Assembly: GCA_021771715.1 (NCBI GenBank)
Contig: JAETOO010000008.1
Location: forward strand, 1-64,000
Origin: Oscillospiraceae bacterium
Lineage (GTDB): Bacteria; Bacillota; Clostridia; Lachnospirales; Lachnospiraceae
Reading direction: 5' to 3'
DNA: 64,000 nucleotides
Part shown: positions 53,672 through 62,868 of the stretch, piece by piece
How the letters are laid out: each line of letters begins with the position of its first letter
Position numbering within the stretch: the first letter of the stretch is position 1
The notes under the pieces: model-generated
Databases searched by the model: none
Told to the model about the DNA's origin: nothing
The model's input: only the letters and a program-made list of their open reading frames with translations
Program-made: the position numbers and the translations under genes

Positions 53672-53697
53672 ACAGGCGGGCGACAAAGCCCGCCTGT
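53672..53697 (-). terminator. Attenuator hairpin between chvE and mmsA
   Basis: ACAGGCGGGC and GCCCGCCTGT pair perfectly around six bases; on the minus strand TCTTTCT follows. It probably gives more binding protein than transporter. Confidence 0.75.
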
Positions 53698-53724
53698 ATC
53701 TGATTCGTATCTGTATCAGGTCAA

Positions 53725-54786
53725 TTACTGAATCTGATCCTCTGTGTAGTAACCGGAATCGATCAGCATCTCTTTGTAGTTGTCAACCGTAACTGCCACC
53801 GGCTCGCAGAGGTAGGACGGGATGACGCCTGTGCCGTTATCATACGTCTCTGTATCGTTGACCGGAGCCTCGGTACCTGTCATGATCGCGTCCACCATCT
53901 CAACCACCTTGGATGCCAGCGTACGTGTATCCTTGAATACGGACATCGACTGTGTTCCGTCAACGATATGCGGAACGTTTGCGATATCGCAGTCCTGACC
54001 TGTGATGATCGGGTACTCGCCTGTGTAGTTTGCCGCCAGAGCGTTTACAACACCGAGTGCTGTGGAGTCGTTGGAAGCAAGCACTGCGTGAAGCGTCGTG
54101 CCGTCTGCATAGTTGGAAGAAAGAATGTTCTCAAATCTGGACTGTGCCGCGTCTGTCGCCCAGTTCGCCGTAGCCACCTCGTCCTTCGTCATCTGTCCTG
54201 ACGGAACGACCAGCTTGCCTGCGTCGATGTACGGCTGCAGAACGTCCATAGCGCCGCCGAAGAAGAAGTTCACGTTGTTGTCGCCCGGATCGCCGGTTAC
54301 CATCTCGAGGTTGAACGGTCCGTCCTGATTCTCAAGGTCAAGCGCGTCCACGATGTACTGGCCCTGTGTCTTACCAACCAGGTAGTTGTCAAAGGTTGCA
54401 TAGTAGGAAACCGCATCGGTGTTCATAATCAGACGGTCGTAAGCGATCACCGGGATGTCCGCTTCCTTCGCCTGTGCAAGAACGGTTCCGAGGGAGTCGC
54501 CCTCGATGGATGCGATCACGAGAAGCTGATCGCCGTTGGAAATCATATTCTCGATCTGGGAGACCTGCGCCTGAACCTCGTTGCCTGCGTACTGAAGATC
54601 TACCTCGTAGCCCTTCTCCTCAAGCTGAGCCTTCATGTTCTCGCCGTCCTGGTTCCATCTCTGCAGATCCTGTGTCGGCATCGCCACACCGATCAGACCC
54701 TTGGACTCTTCTGCATTTGCCATCGTGCCGAGCGCCGTCGTGCAAAGAGCTGTTGCGATTGCCCATACCGCAATTTTCTTGTTCAT
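53725..54786 (-). CDS. chvE: ChvE-like multiple-monosaccharide binding protein
   Basis: Extracellular sugar-binding subunit, 353 residues. After a Sec signal (MNKKIAVWAIATALCTTALG, cleavage after ANA) the mature protein is strikingly similar to Agrobacterium ChvE: YAGNEVQAQVSQIENMISNG, VIASIEGDSLGTVL, IPVIAYDRLIMNTDAVSYYATFDN, GDPGDNNVNFFF and PSYLCEPVAVTVDNYKEMLIDSGYY. ChvE binds glucose, galactose, arabinose, xylose and other aldoses. No lipobox is apparent, although most Bacillota binding proteins are lipoproteins; anchoring may occur another way. It is the first gene of the transport operon. Confidence 0.93.
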   Translation of the reverse strand: MNKKIAVWAIATALCTTALGTMANAEESKGLIGVAMPTQDLQRWNQDGENMKAQLEEKGYEVDLQYAGNEVQAQVSQIENMISNGDQLLVIASIEGDSLGTVLAQAKEADIPVIAYDRLIMNTDAVSYYATFDNYLVGKTQGQYIVDALDLENQDGPFNLEMVTGDPGDNNVNFFFGGAMDVLQPYIDAGKLVVPSGQMTKDEVATANWATDAAQSRFENILSSNYADGTTLHAVLASNDSTALGVVNALAANYTGEYPIITGQDCDIANVPHIVDGTQSMSVFKDTRTLASKVVEMVDAIMTGTEAPVNDTETYDNGTGVIPSYLCEPVAVTVDNYKEMLIDSGYYTEDQIQ

Positions 54787-54889
54787 ACTTTGTTTCCTCC
54801 TTTTGATTCGTTCTTTTTAAGATGGTTCCAGCATACCACAGACGAACCCGGACATGGTTGCAAACGGCAGTACATTTTTGACGGCGGGA

Positions 54890-54945
54890 AAACAAAAGCC
54901 GGGACCGTCCGGACATTTTTGCAGCAAAAATATCCGGATGATCCC
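54890..54945 (-). terminator. Terminator after the sugar-binding lipoprotein gene
   Basis: On the minus strand GGGATCATCCGGATATTTTT and its near-complement pair around GCTG, followed by GGCTTTTGTTTT. Confidence 0.8.
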
Positions 54946-55002
54946 AGCTATGTCCCAGCCTGACCAGTCGGCTGCTATCATTCCTCACACACAGCCCCTG
55001 CC

Positions 55003-56250
55003 TCAGTCCACATTCAGATACACGTCCTCGCGCGTATGGAAATCGCTTCCTATAATGATCTCGTCCATGTTCCCGGCGGTCACGGCGACCGGCTCGATCG
55101 CGTAGTACGGCACCAGATCCTCCTCCTGCATCGTCTCGACACCGTCCTCTGTAATCACCGTCACAAAAAAAGTATTTCCGGACTCATCCTGCCACTCCAT
55201 CTGCGAAGCATCCGCCTGCTCTGTCCCGTCTTCGCGCACCAGCACCGTGCCGTTCTGCACATCGATCAGGTCAAGCGTCTCCAGCCCCTCAAGCCGCTCC
55301 TTCGCAATCTCCGGGATATCCTGCGGCGCAATGCGTTCCTCCCTGGCCATCTTCTCGTAGCCAAGCGCAGCGGCGTACTCCGCCGCCTTCTGTGCGAGCA
55401 GCTCCACAGACTTGAACACCGTCATCGTCTGCGTCCCCTCGACGATGCGCTGGCAGGCCGACAGCTCCGCATCCTGACCGACCAGTACGACCTTCCCGGC
55501 GAGCCTGTTCTCAGCGAGCGCGCGGAACGCCTGACTCGCGAGATCATCGTTGCCGCACATGACGCCGGCGAGATTGCGCGGCGTCGTCGCAAGTCCCTCC
55601 TCCACCGCATCAAACGCCAGCTCCGCGAGCCAGTTGTCGCAGTAATTCGAGTAGACGATGTTCAGACTGCTGTCGTCAATCACGCTGTGAAGGCCCCTCT
55701 CCACCATCGCGACATTCTGATCCGTCGGGGAACCGTAAATGGCAAAAATATTCCCGCCGTCCGGCAGGGCCGAGACGAGCGCTTCTCCCATCAGCTCGCC
55801 GACCCGCTCATTGTCAAATGAAATGTAGAGGTCCGTCGCCGTTCCCATGATCAGCCGGTCGTACGAGATTACGCGGATTCCCTTATCCCGCGCCTCCTTC
55901 ACGACATCGGCAAGCGCCGTTCCGTCGACCGCAATCACTACGATCACATCCACTTTTTTTCTGATAAAATAGCGGATCTGTTCCTCCTGCTCCTTCGCAT
56001 CTCCATTCGCCACCTGGACATTGACATCGGCTCCGAGGTCCTTGGCCGTCATGACGAACAGATCGCGGTCACGCAGCCAGCGCTCGATGACAAACGAGTC
56101 AAAGCTCATGCCGATCTGCAGCCGATCCGTCTTTTCCTGCTGTACGGCCGTCTCCTGCGTTCCCTGCATCGCACAGCCGGTCAGGGACAAGGCGAGCGCC
56201 GCTGCCGCGGTCACGATAATGCGGCGCAATTTCTTCCATATACCATACAT
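55003..56250 (-). CDS. Sugar-binding lipoprotein, XylF/ChvE-like
   Basis: Lipoprotein of 415 residues. The lipobox LSLTGC puts the lipidated cysteine at about residue 26. The ligand-binding domain is of the xylose/ChvE class (IRVISYDRLIMGTATDLYISFDNERVGELMG, VLVGQDAELSACQRIVEGTQTMTVF). A domain of about 100 residues follows, including an EDGVETMQEEDLVPYYAIEPVAVTAGNMDE-type C-terminus; an insertion of about 40 residues (VQNGTVLVREDGTEQADASQMEWQ region) is not found in ChvE. The start is at 56250 with AGGAG nine bases upstream. It lies between the response regulator gene and chvE, so it may feed the same transporter or the sensor. Confidence 0.88.
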   Translation of the reverse strand: MYGIWKKLRRIIVTAAAALALSLTGCAMQGTQETAVQQEKTDRLQIGMSFDSFVIERWLRDRDLFVMTAKDLGADVNVQVANGDAKEQEEQIRYFIRKKVDVIVVIAVDGTALADVVKEARDKGIRVISYDRLIMGTATDLYISFDNERVGELMGEALVSALPDGGNIFAIYGSPTDQNVAMVERGLHSVIDDSSLNIVYSNYCDNWLAELAFDAVEEGLATTPRNLAGVMCGNDDLASQAFRALAENRLAGKVVLVGQDAELSACQRIVEGTQTMTVFKSVELLAQKAAEYAAALGYEKMAREERIAPQDIPEIAKERLEGLETLDLIDVQNGTVLVREDGTEQADASQMEWQDESGNTFFVTVITEDGVETMQEEDLVPYYAIEPVAVTAGNMDEIIIGSDFHTREDVYLNVD

Positions 56251-56281
56251 TGTTCTGTTCTCCTGCAATCACATCATAGGT

Positions 56282-57895
56282 TCAGAGCTGCTCCCGGTAC
56301 TCGCTCGGCGTCACATCCTCCTGTTTCTTGAAGATGCGGCTGAAATAGCTCGGATCACTGTACCCCGACATGATACAGATCTCCTTGATGCTGAGATTCG
56401 GATTCTTCAGCAGCTCCTTCGCGCGGGCTATCCGCATGCGCGTCAGATACTCGATGAAGTTCTCCCCGGCCTCATCCTTGAACAGCTTGCTGAAATAGTA
56501 CGGGCTGATGTTGACGTACCGCGACACCTCATCGAGCGTCAGCTCACGCGAAAAGTTCTCGTCAATGTATGCACGCGCCCGTGAAATCACGGTCTCCGAC
56601 TGTTCCTCGCGCTTCGTCGCCACCTTGCGGCAGACCATCTCGAGCTTGCCGAGGAACCACTCCCGCAGCGCTGTGTAGCCTGTGCACGCAAGCACAGACC
56701 TCATATAATCGCTGCGGTAATTAAAGCCATACGTCCCGATGCCGCCATTGAAGAACGCATCGCGCTCCGCCAGGATCACAAACTCCAGCACCTTGAGCTG
56801 GATGTCCGCCGTATCATCGTAGTAGTTGCGCACCATCCAGTCAAAAAACTCGTTCGCGCGCTGCTTCGCCGTCGGCCAGTCTCCCTTCGACACCGCCGCA
56901 AACAGCTGGCGCTCCAGCTCGCCCGGATAATCCTCCTCGTACTGCCCGCGCACGGTCAGATCATCGACGTGCGCGACGCTGCTGGTACTCTGGCTCAGCG
57001 CGCGGTACGCCTCCTCGTACGACAGCTTCAGCTCCTCCATGCGGTACGTGCGCCCGATTCCCGCGCGGAACCTCGCCTCAAGCTTGCCCGAAAAAATCCT
57101 GCCGAGCTTGCGCGTCATATTCCGCGCCCGCTCGATGATCTGGATGCGCGCCATATACTCCTGCTCCTCATCCGCACACGGCACCGCGAGCACAATCCGG
57201 TTCGTCATAATCGGCCCGACAATGCAGCTGAAAAACTCCTTGCAGACCTCGCGGAACTCCGGGTACGCGGACTGTGCGCTGACGCTCATGCTGACCGGCG
57301 TCGTCAGAGACCCGTTGTCTCCGCGCAGCCCAAACTGAATCAGCATCACAAAGCCATATTCCTCATGAATGTCGAGCAGCGTCCTGTAATACGCGAGGTC
57401 GCCCGCAGCTCCGTCATTTCCCTGAAAAATCATACTGTTGACAAAACCATTCTCCACAATCGGAATGACCGTCTCCAGCTTCTCCTGAATTTTCAGATTG
57501 TCGCTGCGCTTCTGCCGCTCGCTGTCGATCAGCTTCATCGCCCGGCCAAGCACATCGACCACCACCTGCCGTCTGACCGGCTTCGTCAGGTACTCCAGCA
57601 CGCCGAGGTTGATCGCCTCCTTCGCGTAATCGAACTTGTCGTACGCGGTGATCACAATAAACTTCGTCAGGCTGTTGAACTTGCGGATCTCCTTCATCGC
57701 CTGAATCCCGTTGATGCCCGGCATCTGGATATCCATGAACGCGATATCCGGCCGGAAGCTCTCCGCCAGCTCCACGACCGCCCGCCCCGTCTTCGCAAAG
57801 GCCAGCTCGCACTCATTTCCGAAATTGCTCGTGATAATCGTCTTCAGCGACTCCAGCATAATGCCCTCATCGTCCGCAAGCAATACTCTGTACAT
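56282..57895 (-). CDS. Response regulator, YesN/AraC type
   Basis: Transcription factor of 537 residues. The receiver domain has Asp55 in FMDIQMPG, Asp8-Asp9, Thr in VITAYD and Lys in LTKPV. A central region of about 280 residues of unknown fold follows. The AraC HTH pair is at 430-537 (ELTLDEVSRYVNISPYYFSKLFKDEAGENF and SIKEICIMSGYSDPSYFSRIFKKQ). The ATG at 57895 has GGGAGG upstream. It most likely activates chvE-mmsAB in response to sugar. Confidence 0.92.
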   Translation of the reverse strand: MYRVLLADDEGIMLESLKTIITSNFGNECELAFAKTGRAVVELAESFRPDIAFMDIQMPGINGIQAMKEIRKFNSLTKFIVITAYDKFDYAKEAINLGVLEYLTKPVRRQVVVDVLGRAMKLIDSERQKRSDNLKIQEKLETVIPIVENGFVNSMIFQGNDGAAGDLAYYRTLLDIHEEYGFVMLIQFGLRGDNGSLTTPVSMSVSAQSAYPEFREVCKEFFSCIVGPIMTNRIVLAVPCADEEQEYMARIQIIERARNMTRKLGRIFSGKLEARFRAGIGRTYRMEELKLSYEEAYRALSQSTSSVAHVDDLTVRGQYEEDYPGELERQLFAAVSKGDWPTAKQRANEFFDWMVRNYYDDTADIQLKVLEFVILAERDAFFNGGIGTYGFNYRSDYMRSVLACTGYTALREWFLGKLEMVCRKVATKREEQSETVISRARAYIDENFSRELTLDEVSRYVNISPYYFSKLFKDEAGENFIEYLTRMRIARAKELLKNPNLSIKEICIMSGYSDPSYFSRIFKKQEDVTPSEYREQL

Positions 57896-57948
57896 CCGTT
57901 TTCCTCCCGTATCCTCTTCCCCGCCCGTCGGCAGCATTTCCCGCGCGC

Positions 57949-59469
57949 TCACAGGTTCCCCGGAATCTCTGCATCCGCTCTCCCACGCAGCGGCACCGTC
58001 AGGCGAACCTCGACTCCCTGATCCTCTCCCGCGCTCTCGATCTCAATCAGATTCTTCTCGCCGAAAAACAGCTCCAGGCGGTTCATTACATTGTCGAGTC
58101 CGATCCCGGTCGAATCGCGGCCGTTGCCAAAGGTGCGGGCGCGGCCCGAGAGCACCTCCCCGATGCGTTCCCGGCTCATGCCCTGGCCATTGTCGCGCAC
58201 GCTGATGCGCAGACTGCCGTCCACAGGCGCAACCGTCAGCCAGATATGCCCCTCGCGCTCGATATTCCGGATCCCGTGCGTCACCGCGTTCTCGACAAGC
58301 GGCTGCAGGATCATGCTCGGCAGGCGCGTCTCCTCAAAACCCGGGGCGATCGTCGTCTCGTAATGGATATCGCCCGCAAAGCGCACATTGAGGATATAGA
58401 CGTAATTGTCCACCGCCTCGAGCTCCTCCGCAAGCGTCGCCGTCTCCTCCATCTTGCGCACGTTATATCTGAAAAAATCGGCCATCCGCTCGATGAAAAT
58501 GCTCGTCTTCTCCGCATCCTCCATCATCGCGAGCTGCGCTCCGGCATTCAGGGAATTGAACAGAAAATGCGGATTGATCTGCGCCTGCAGGTATTTGAGC
58601 TGCGCATCCTTTAAATGGGTCTCCATCAGAAGCTCGCGCTCCATCATCTTCTGTTCCTTCTCCATGCTCTCCTTCGTCTTGTCAATATATTCGCGGATGC
58701 TGCGCACCATCTTCACAAACGCGTGCGTCACGACGCCCACCTCGTCCTGCTTCCCGGTGTCGGCGAGCGCGATATCAAAGTTCCCGGCAGCGACCTCGTT
58801 GGCGGAACGCGCAAGCATGCTCAGTGGCTCCGTGATCGTGCGGATCAGCAACAGCAGGATCAGCAGACTGATGACCGCCACCATGATGACGATACCGGAG
58901 CTCACAAGCTCCATATAGTTCAGAGAGTACATCATCATTCTGTAATTGTCGGAATTGCTGCGGAACTGCATATCATTGAGCCTGTAGACCGCAGACTGGA
59001 TATACTCATAGTTCCGCTCGGCCGCGGTGTACATGGAATTGTACCGCTCCGTATTCCGGCCGCGCTTAGCCTGCACCGTTTCCTCCGCGAGTCCGAGGTA
59101 AGTGTCCGTCATATTGCGGATGTCCTTTTCGAGCAGCTTCATCTCGCTGTCGATCTTGTCCGCATTGAGCCGCCCCACCATGCCGCGCAGCTCCTGCACG
59201 TGGCGGTAATAGTCCTCCAGCGAATCGGAACTCTTCGTATTCAGATATTCAAACACGTCCGCCTGCACTTCCTCGAGGCAGCCCGAGAGCTCATTCAGGC
59301 TCGCATTCGTCGCATAGACCGCGTCGAGCCTGCGCATCGAACGGTTGATCCCGTTGTACAGCAGAATATTGATCACAAACATCAGCATCGCCGTCAGCGC
59401 AAACGTCGTGAGCAGTCTGACACGAATAGAAAGATGCGTCCGGATCGTTTTCTTTTCACGCTCATTCAT
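57949..59469 (-). CDS. Sensor histidine kinase, LytS/YesM type
   Basis: Membrane kinase of 506 residues: span 1 at about 17-39, an extracellular domain of about 150 residues rich in helices, span 2 at about 187-210, HAMP (to about 260), coiled-coil, the His_kinase domain with phosphorylated His301 in QAQINPHFLFNSLN, and an ATPase domain (LVENAVTHGIRN, RDNGQGM, GIGLDN). Its start overlaps the stop of the anchored binding-protein gene by eight bases, an arrangement that favours stoichiometric expression, as in XylFII-LytS pairs. Confidence 0.92.
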   Translation of the reverse strand: MNEREKKTIRTHLSIRVRLLTTFALTAMLMFVINILLYNGINRSMRRLDAVYATNASLNELSGCLEEVQADVFEYLNTKSSDSLEDYYRHVQELRGMVGRLNADKIDSEMKLLEKDIRNMTDTYLGLAEETVQAKRGRNTERYNSMYTAAERNYEYIQSAVYRLNDMQFRSNSDNYRMMMYSLNYMELVSSGIVIMVAVISLLILLLLIRTITEPLSMLARSANEVAAGNFDIALADTGKQDEVGVVTHAFVKMVRSIREYIDKTKESMEKEQKMMERELLMETHLKDAQLKYLQAQINPHFLFNSLNAGAQLAMMEDAEKTSIFIERMADFFRYNVRKMEETATLAEELEAVDNYVYILNVRFAGDIHYETTIAPGFEETRLPSMILQPLVENAVTHGIRNIEREGHIWLTVAPVDGSLRISVRDNGQGMSRERIGEVLSGRARTFGNGRDSTGIGLDNVMNRLELFFGEKNLIEIESAGEDQGVEVRLTVPLRGRADAEIPGNL

Positions 59470-60499
59470 CTTCCGCATCCTCCTGCAGATAATCTGCCGC
59501 ATTCTGTTCCGTGATAATATTCAGGTCGACGCTGAAATAGCTGCTCACATGCCCCATCTCGTAGTACTCGTCCAGCGCCTCAATACAGCACTCGCCGACC
59601 TGCTGCGCATCGAGCGTGACGACCATCGGAATGATGCCCTTCTGCACCGCACTCACCATCATATCCGACTGGTAATAGCCGATGAGCTGCACGCTGCCGA
59701 CCTGATTGTAGTCCACCATCGCATAGTACGCGCACTTGCTGTCCGTCTCATTCATGCAGACGAGGACATCCGGGCGCGTATCCTCGTCATGAAACAGCTC
59801 CCGGATCGCCTTCTCCGCGTCAAAACTGCCGCCCGCCGTGACCGTGTACGACTCGACCGAGAGCTCCTCCCCCGGTTCCAGCCCCTCCTGTACCGTTGCT
59901 TTCAGCTGCTTGAACACGAGGTCCTTGCCCGTGTCACCGCGCCGCAGAAGTACCAGGACTTTTTCTGTGTCATCCCGGATGCAGTTTAAGATCTGATTGC
60001 CGTATGTAATCCCCGTCTGGTAGCTGTTGAGGCCGACAAAGCTCGTTCTCCTGCTGTCCGACTCGTCCTCAAGGACTGTGATCACCGGAATTCCGCTTTG
60101 TTCCGCCTCATCGATCGCCTGGCGCAGCCGAACCGTGCCGTCCGGCTTCACGATGATCCCGTCCACCTTTGAGGCCACCGCAATATTGACGTAATCCGTC
60201 AGCGTATAGCTGTCGCCCGACCAGCCGCCGAGCAGCTCGAGACAGGCATCCTGCCGGTTCGCCGCCTCCAAGGCGCTGCGGTAAATGCTCTGCCACAGGG
60301 AGGACTCCGAATCGTCGGCAATCATAGCGTAATGGCGGCTGTACCGCGCCGCGCTGCGCGCATCCTCCCACTCCCCCGTTTCCAGGGTACGCAGATAAAA
60401 CCGCCAGCTCAGAAGCGTCGCGGCAATCAGCGCAATCAGGATGATGCACAGAATGTAGACGATATTTTTTTTGATGGGAAGATGTCGCAGGCGTTTCAT
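59462..60499 (-). CDS. Membrane-anchored sugar-binding sensor protein, XylFII-like
   Basis: A 345-residue protein with one N-terminal membrane anchor (IVYILCIILIALIAATLLSW, about 13-32) followed by a periplasmic-binding-protein domain (DYVNIAVASKVDGIIVKPDG, IPVITVLEDES, SFVGLNSYQTGITYG, IGYYQSDMMVSAVQ). It is not an ABC-transport lipoprotein. Coupled with the next-gene kinase it matches the clostridial XylFII, a membrane-bound binding protein that activates LytS. The start at 60499 has only a weak ribosome site (AAGGA, 13 bases away); earlier in-frame starts at 60544 or 60631 have none. Confidence 0.85.
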   Translation of the reverse strand: MKRLRHLPIKKNIVYILCIILIALIAATLLSWRFYLRTLETGEWEDARSAARYSRHYAMIADDSESSLWQSIYRSALEAANRQDACLELLGGWSGDSYTLTDYVNIAVASKVDGIIVKPDGTVRLRQAIDEAEQSGIPVITVLEDESDSRRTSFVGLNSYQTGITYGNQILNCIRDDTEKVLVLLRRGDTGKDLVFKQLKATVQEGLEPGEELSVESYTVTAGGSFDAEKAIRELFHDEDTRPDVLVCMNETDSKCAYYAMVDYNQVGSVQLIGYYQSDMMVSAVQKGIIPMVVTLDAQQVGECCIEALDEYYEMGHVSSYFSVDLNIITEQNAADYLQEDAEDE

Positions 60500-60594
60500 C
60501 GTGGCATTCCGGTCCTTTGCTTCGTATTGATACAAGAATACCATATTTGGGCGAAAAAGGGAACTGCTTCTCTGTTCTTTCCCGCATGCGCACG

Positions 60595-60626
60595 GGAAGA
60601 GGTTTCGGCCTCTTCCTTTTATTTTT
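60595..60626 (+). terminator. Plus-strand terminator-like hairpin upstream of the sensor gene
   Basis: GGAAGAGG and CCTCTTCC pair around six bases and are followed by TTTTATTTTT on the plus strand. On the minus strand it lies in the leader of the anchored binding-protein gene, so it may be a leader structure or end an antisense transcript. Confidence 0.55.
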
Positions 60627-60636
60627 GCCAATGATA

Positions 60637-60665
60637 ATTATACTCTAAGCCGCATGCGGTGCGGT
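60637..60665 (-). promoter_or_regulatory. Candidate promoter of the sugar-sensing operon
   Basis: On the minus strand a perfect TATAAT (60637-60642) with a poor -35 (ACCGCA, 60660-60665) at 17-base spacing. A regulated promoter would fit. Confidence 0.4.
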
Positions 60666-61047
60666 GGTTCCTCCAGTACGTGGATCAGTCGCAGGCAGCG
60701 TTTTGCCTGCCCCATAAGGGCGGGTAAACATTGGGGGGCTCATATTCAGGACAGCAACCAGTCAATCAGATACAGGGAGTTGATTCCATCATAGGAATTG
60801 ATGTAGTTCCTGCAGGCAACGGGATATCAGACAACCCAAAAAATCAATTGTTTCAGATGTGCAGGACTGAAACTATTGATTCTTTATATTTTTCCGACAT
60901 GGATATCCAAATTTTCTGTTTCGTTATCCATCTTATTTCGAGGTATAGGCTGAATGCCGGGATCTTCTCTGTTTTGCTATGAATAATAGCCGTTTCGTGC
61001 CTGTGGCCAGCAGCAACATTTTCAAAAAGGCAACAGACTGTATCTGC
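60666..61047. other. Unrecognised intergenic block, possibly a degraded element
   Basis: No intact gene. The first part (to about 60780) is GC-rich with an inverted pair GGCAGG/CCTGCC, the rest AT-rich. On the minus strand consecutive frames read like protein but with stops (for example IPLPAGTTSIPMMESTPC, then GCCPEYEPPNVYPPLWGRQ), which may be remains of a mobile or repeat element, or chance. Confidence 0.35.
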
Positions 61048-61743
61048 TTATTTTCCCAGTATCCATGCAATACCCGCTGCCGTTCTCTGCACGGTATCTT
61101 TAAAATGATTTCCCGGGTTAAATTGAAGCACGGTGTCAATTCCTTGCTCCGTATAAAAAGATTTGATCGCCTCTGTGTGTTCCTGTACTGTCTTCAGATA
61201 AGGATTTCTGGTTTTACACTCCCTGTCACCGAGCGATAAATAAATATGCTCCGGACGGCTTTTCATTTCATGCGAAACGACATATTCCTCAAATCCTGGA
61301 AACCACAGGGAACCGGACATACTGGCAATTCTTGAAAAAAGATCCGTCCGATAAGCGGCATACAGAGCAAATAGCCCGGCAAGCGAATACCCCGCCAGCC
61401 CTCGCCACAAAACGCGTCCCTGCACCAATTCTTCTGCCTTCGGCACAATTTCATTCATCAAAAGCTGCAAGTATTCATCTGCACCACCCGTACACGGGGT
61501 AGCTCCTTTTGCGATAGGCAGAATATTCCACGGAGCCATATCGTGCTCCCACTCCAGCCCGCTTATGGCAACAAGAGTAAAATCCGGACAATTGGCATCG
61601 CGGAGTTCTTGATATACATGAATGCCTTCTTCTGTAACTGTATTCAGATATACAACCGGTCTGGCAGGAACGGCACTTGGATAAACTACAACTTGTTTCT
61701 TATCTATAACTAATGAATGACCTTGGCAGGTCTCATTGCCCAT
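61048..61743 (-). CDS. Alpha/beta-hydrolase esterase, Fes/IroE-like
   Basis: A 231-residue protein of the esterase D/Fes fold. The nucleophile is the Ser in GYSLAGLFALYA (about 119), the acid is likely the Asp of SLGDRE and the base His of PGNHF (about 213). No signal peptide. It might hydrolyse siderophore or other esters; no siderophore genes are near. A 12-bp tandem repeat lies in its promoter region. Confidence 0.8.
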   Translation of the reverse strand: MGNETCQGHSLVIDKKQVVVYPSAVPARPVVYLNTVTEEGIHVYQELRDANCPDFTLVAISGLEWEHDMAPWNILPIAKGATPCTGGADEYLQLLMNEIVPKAEELVQGRVLWRGLAGYSLAGLFALYAAYRTDLFSRIASMSGSLWFPGFEEYVVSHEMKSRPEHIYLSLGDRECKTRNPYLKTVQEHTEAIKSFYTEQGIDTVLQFNPGNHFKDTVQRTAAGIAWILGK

Positions 61744-62058
61744 CTCATTCCACTTCCTTATTGATTTTTACTGTACAAGAATTATACTATGTCTACTTTA
61801 TTACCCTCTTTATTGCCCTCTTTATTGCCCGCTTTATTACCCATCTGCCACAAACCTGTTTGCAGACATAACTCTCATCGTACTCTCGCCATCCACATCC
61901 AGCCTATCCAAAGAATCCTTCAGTTCTGCTGATTACTCCGGCCCATTCCGGATTAGAAGAATCGATTGTTTACACTCTTCTGCGTAATAAAGCGCTGAAG
62001 GAAGCGAAATAGAATATTTATCTTAAACTCGCAGCAATATAACCACAGCCGACGTTCT
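61744..62058. other. Intergenic region with a TATAAT box and short repeats
   Basis: No gene is supported; an 83-codon plus-strand frame is mostly the translation of the repeat. On the minus strand TATAAT at 61781-61786 may serve the esterase gene. Confidence 0.4.
61797..61844. repeat. 12-bp tandem repeats, four copies
   Basis: TTTATTACCCTC, TTTATTGCCCTC, TTTATTGCCCGC and TTTATTACCCAT are consecutive. They begin 11 bp upstream of the esterase -10 box, where the -35 element would lie. Confidence 0.8.
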
Positions 62059-62868
62059 TTACCATTCCAATTTATATTCCAATACATGACTTAACAGCTT
62101 TCTTGGTTCAACGCCAAACTTTCTAGCAACTTGTATCAGATTGTCATCAATAGCTTCTAAATTTCCCTCTTCGCACCTTAGAATATCCTCCTCTTTATGT
62201 AACATATATTCTGTTATTCTATCTGGAACCGCTCCCAACTTTTCAAAGAGTCTTTGACTTGCGTAATTCTCTGCATCTATTTTCACTTGAAATTCATTCA
62301 CAGATAAACGAGACTTTATTTCTGACAGCATCGTACCTATTGCCACAGATCCAATTCCTTTACAACGCCATTTTTCCCGCAATTCAATCGCAATCTCCCA
62401 TTTGTCACGAGACAGATTATGAATACCACAATATCCAGCATATTCGCCATCTACTTCTATCGTAATCATCAAAGATTTATCCTGAATATGCTCCTTCCAC
62501 AGCAGCATACAATATGCTTCTTCCTTAAGCATAGATTTCATCTCAGAAGTTTCTCTTTGCAACTCTATAAATGATTCTCTATCCGTTTCACGTACCTTCC
62601 GTAAAGCTATATGTGCATCTGCTTGTAAGATAGCTCCGTCTTTCCAAAATTTCTCTTTCCAGCATCTCCCTGTCTCATCATTTACGGCAGCCTCAAATAC
62701 CCGTTCCGCCAATAAAGTATCTTCTTGCTCTCCTAAATACTCTATTGCCTCTTGTTTCTTTTCTTCAAAAGTCCTTCCGTCTTCTGCCTCCAAAATATCC
62801 ATTACTTTCTGCACCGTATCTTCTAAAGATATCTTTGCAGCTCTTTTTGATAAAAATTTTTCGTTCAT
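62059..62868 (-). CDS. GNAT family N-acetyltransferase with an N-terminal extension
   Basis: A 269-residue protein. The first 85 residues are helical and acidic (SLEDTVQKVMDILEAEDGR). The GNAT domain covers about 86-225, with the acetyl-CoA loop as EKWRCKGIGSVAIGTML and the late NYASQRLFEKLGAV. The C-terminal 40 residues form another helical part. Base composition is AT-rich compared with the housekeeping genes, suggesting recent arrival. The substrate is unknown. Confidence 0.8.
   Translation of the reverse strand: MNEKFLSKRAAKISLEDTVQKVMDILEAEDGRTFEEKKQEAIEYLGEQEDTLLAERVFEAAVNDETGRCWKEKFWKDGAILQADAHIALRKVRETDRESFIELQRETSEMKSMLKEEAYCMLLWKEHIQDKSLMITIEVDGEYAGYCGIHNLSRDKWEIAIELREKWRCKGIGSVAIGTMLSEIKSRLSVNEFQVKIDAENYASQRLFEKLGAVPDRITEYMLHKEEDILRCEEGNLEAIDDNLIQVARKFGVEPRKLLSHVLEYKLEW

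Noticed and set aside
61736-61987. An 83-codon plus-strand frame with YCPLYCPLYYP
   Set aside because: Most of it is the translation of the 12-bp tandem repeat; no ribosome site or homologous feature is seen.
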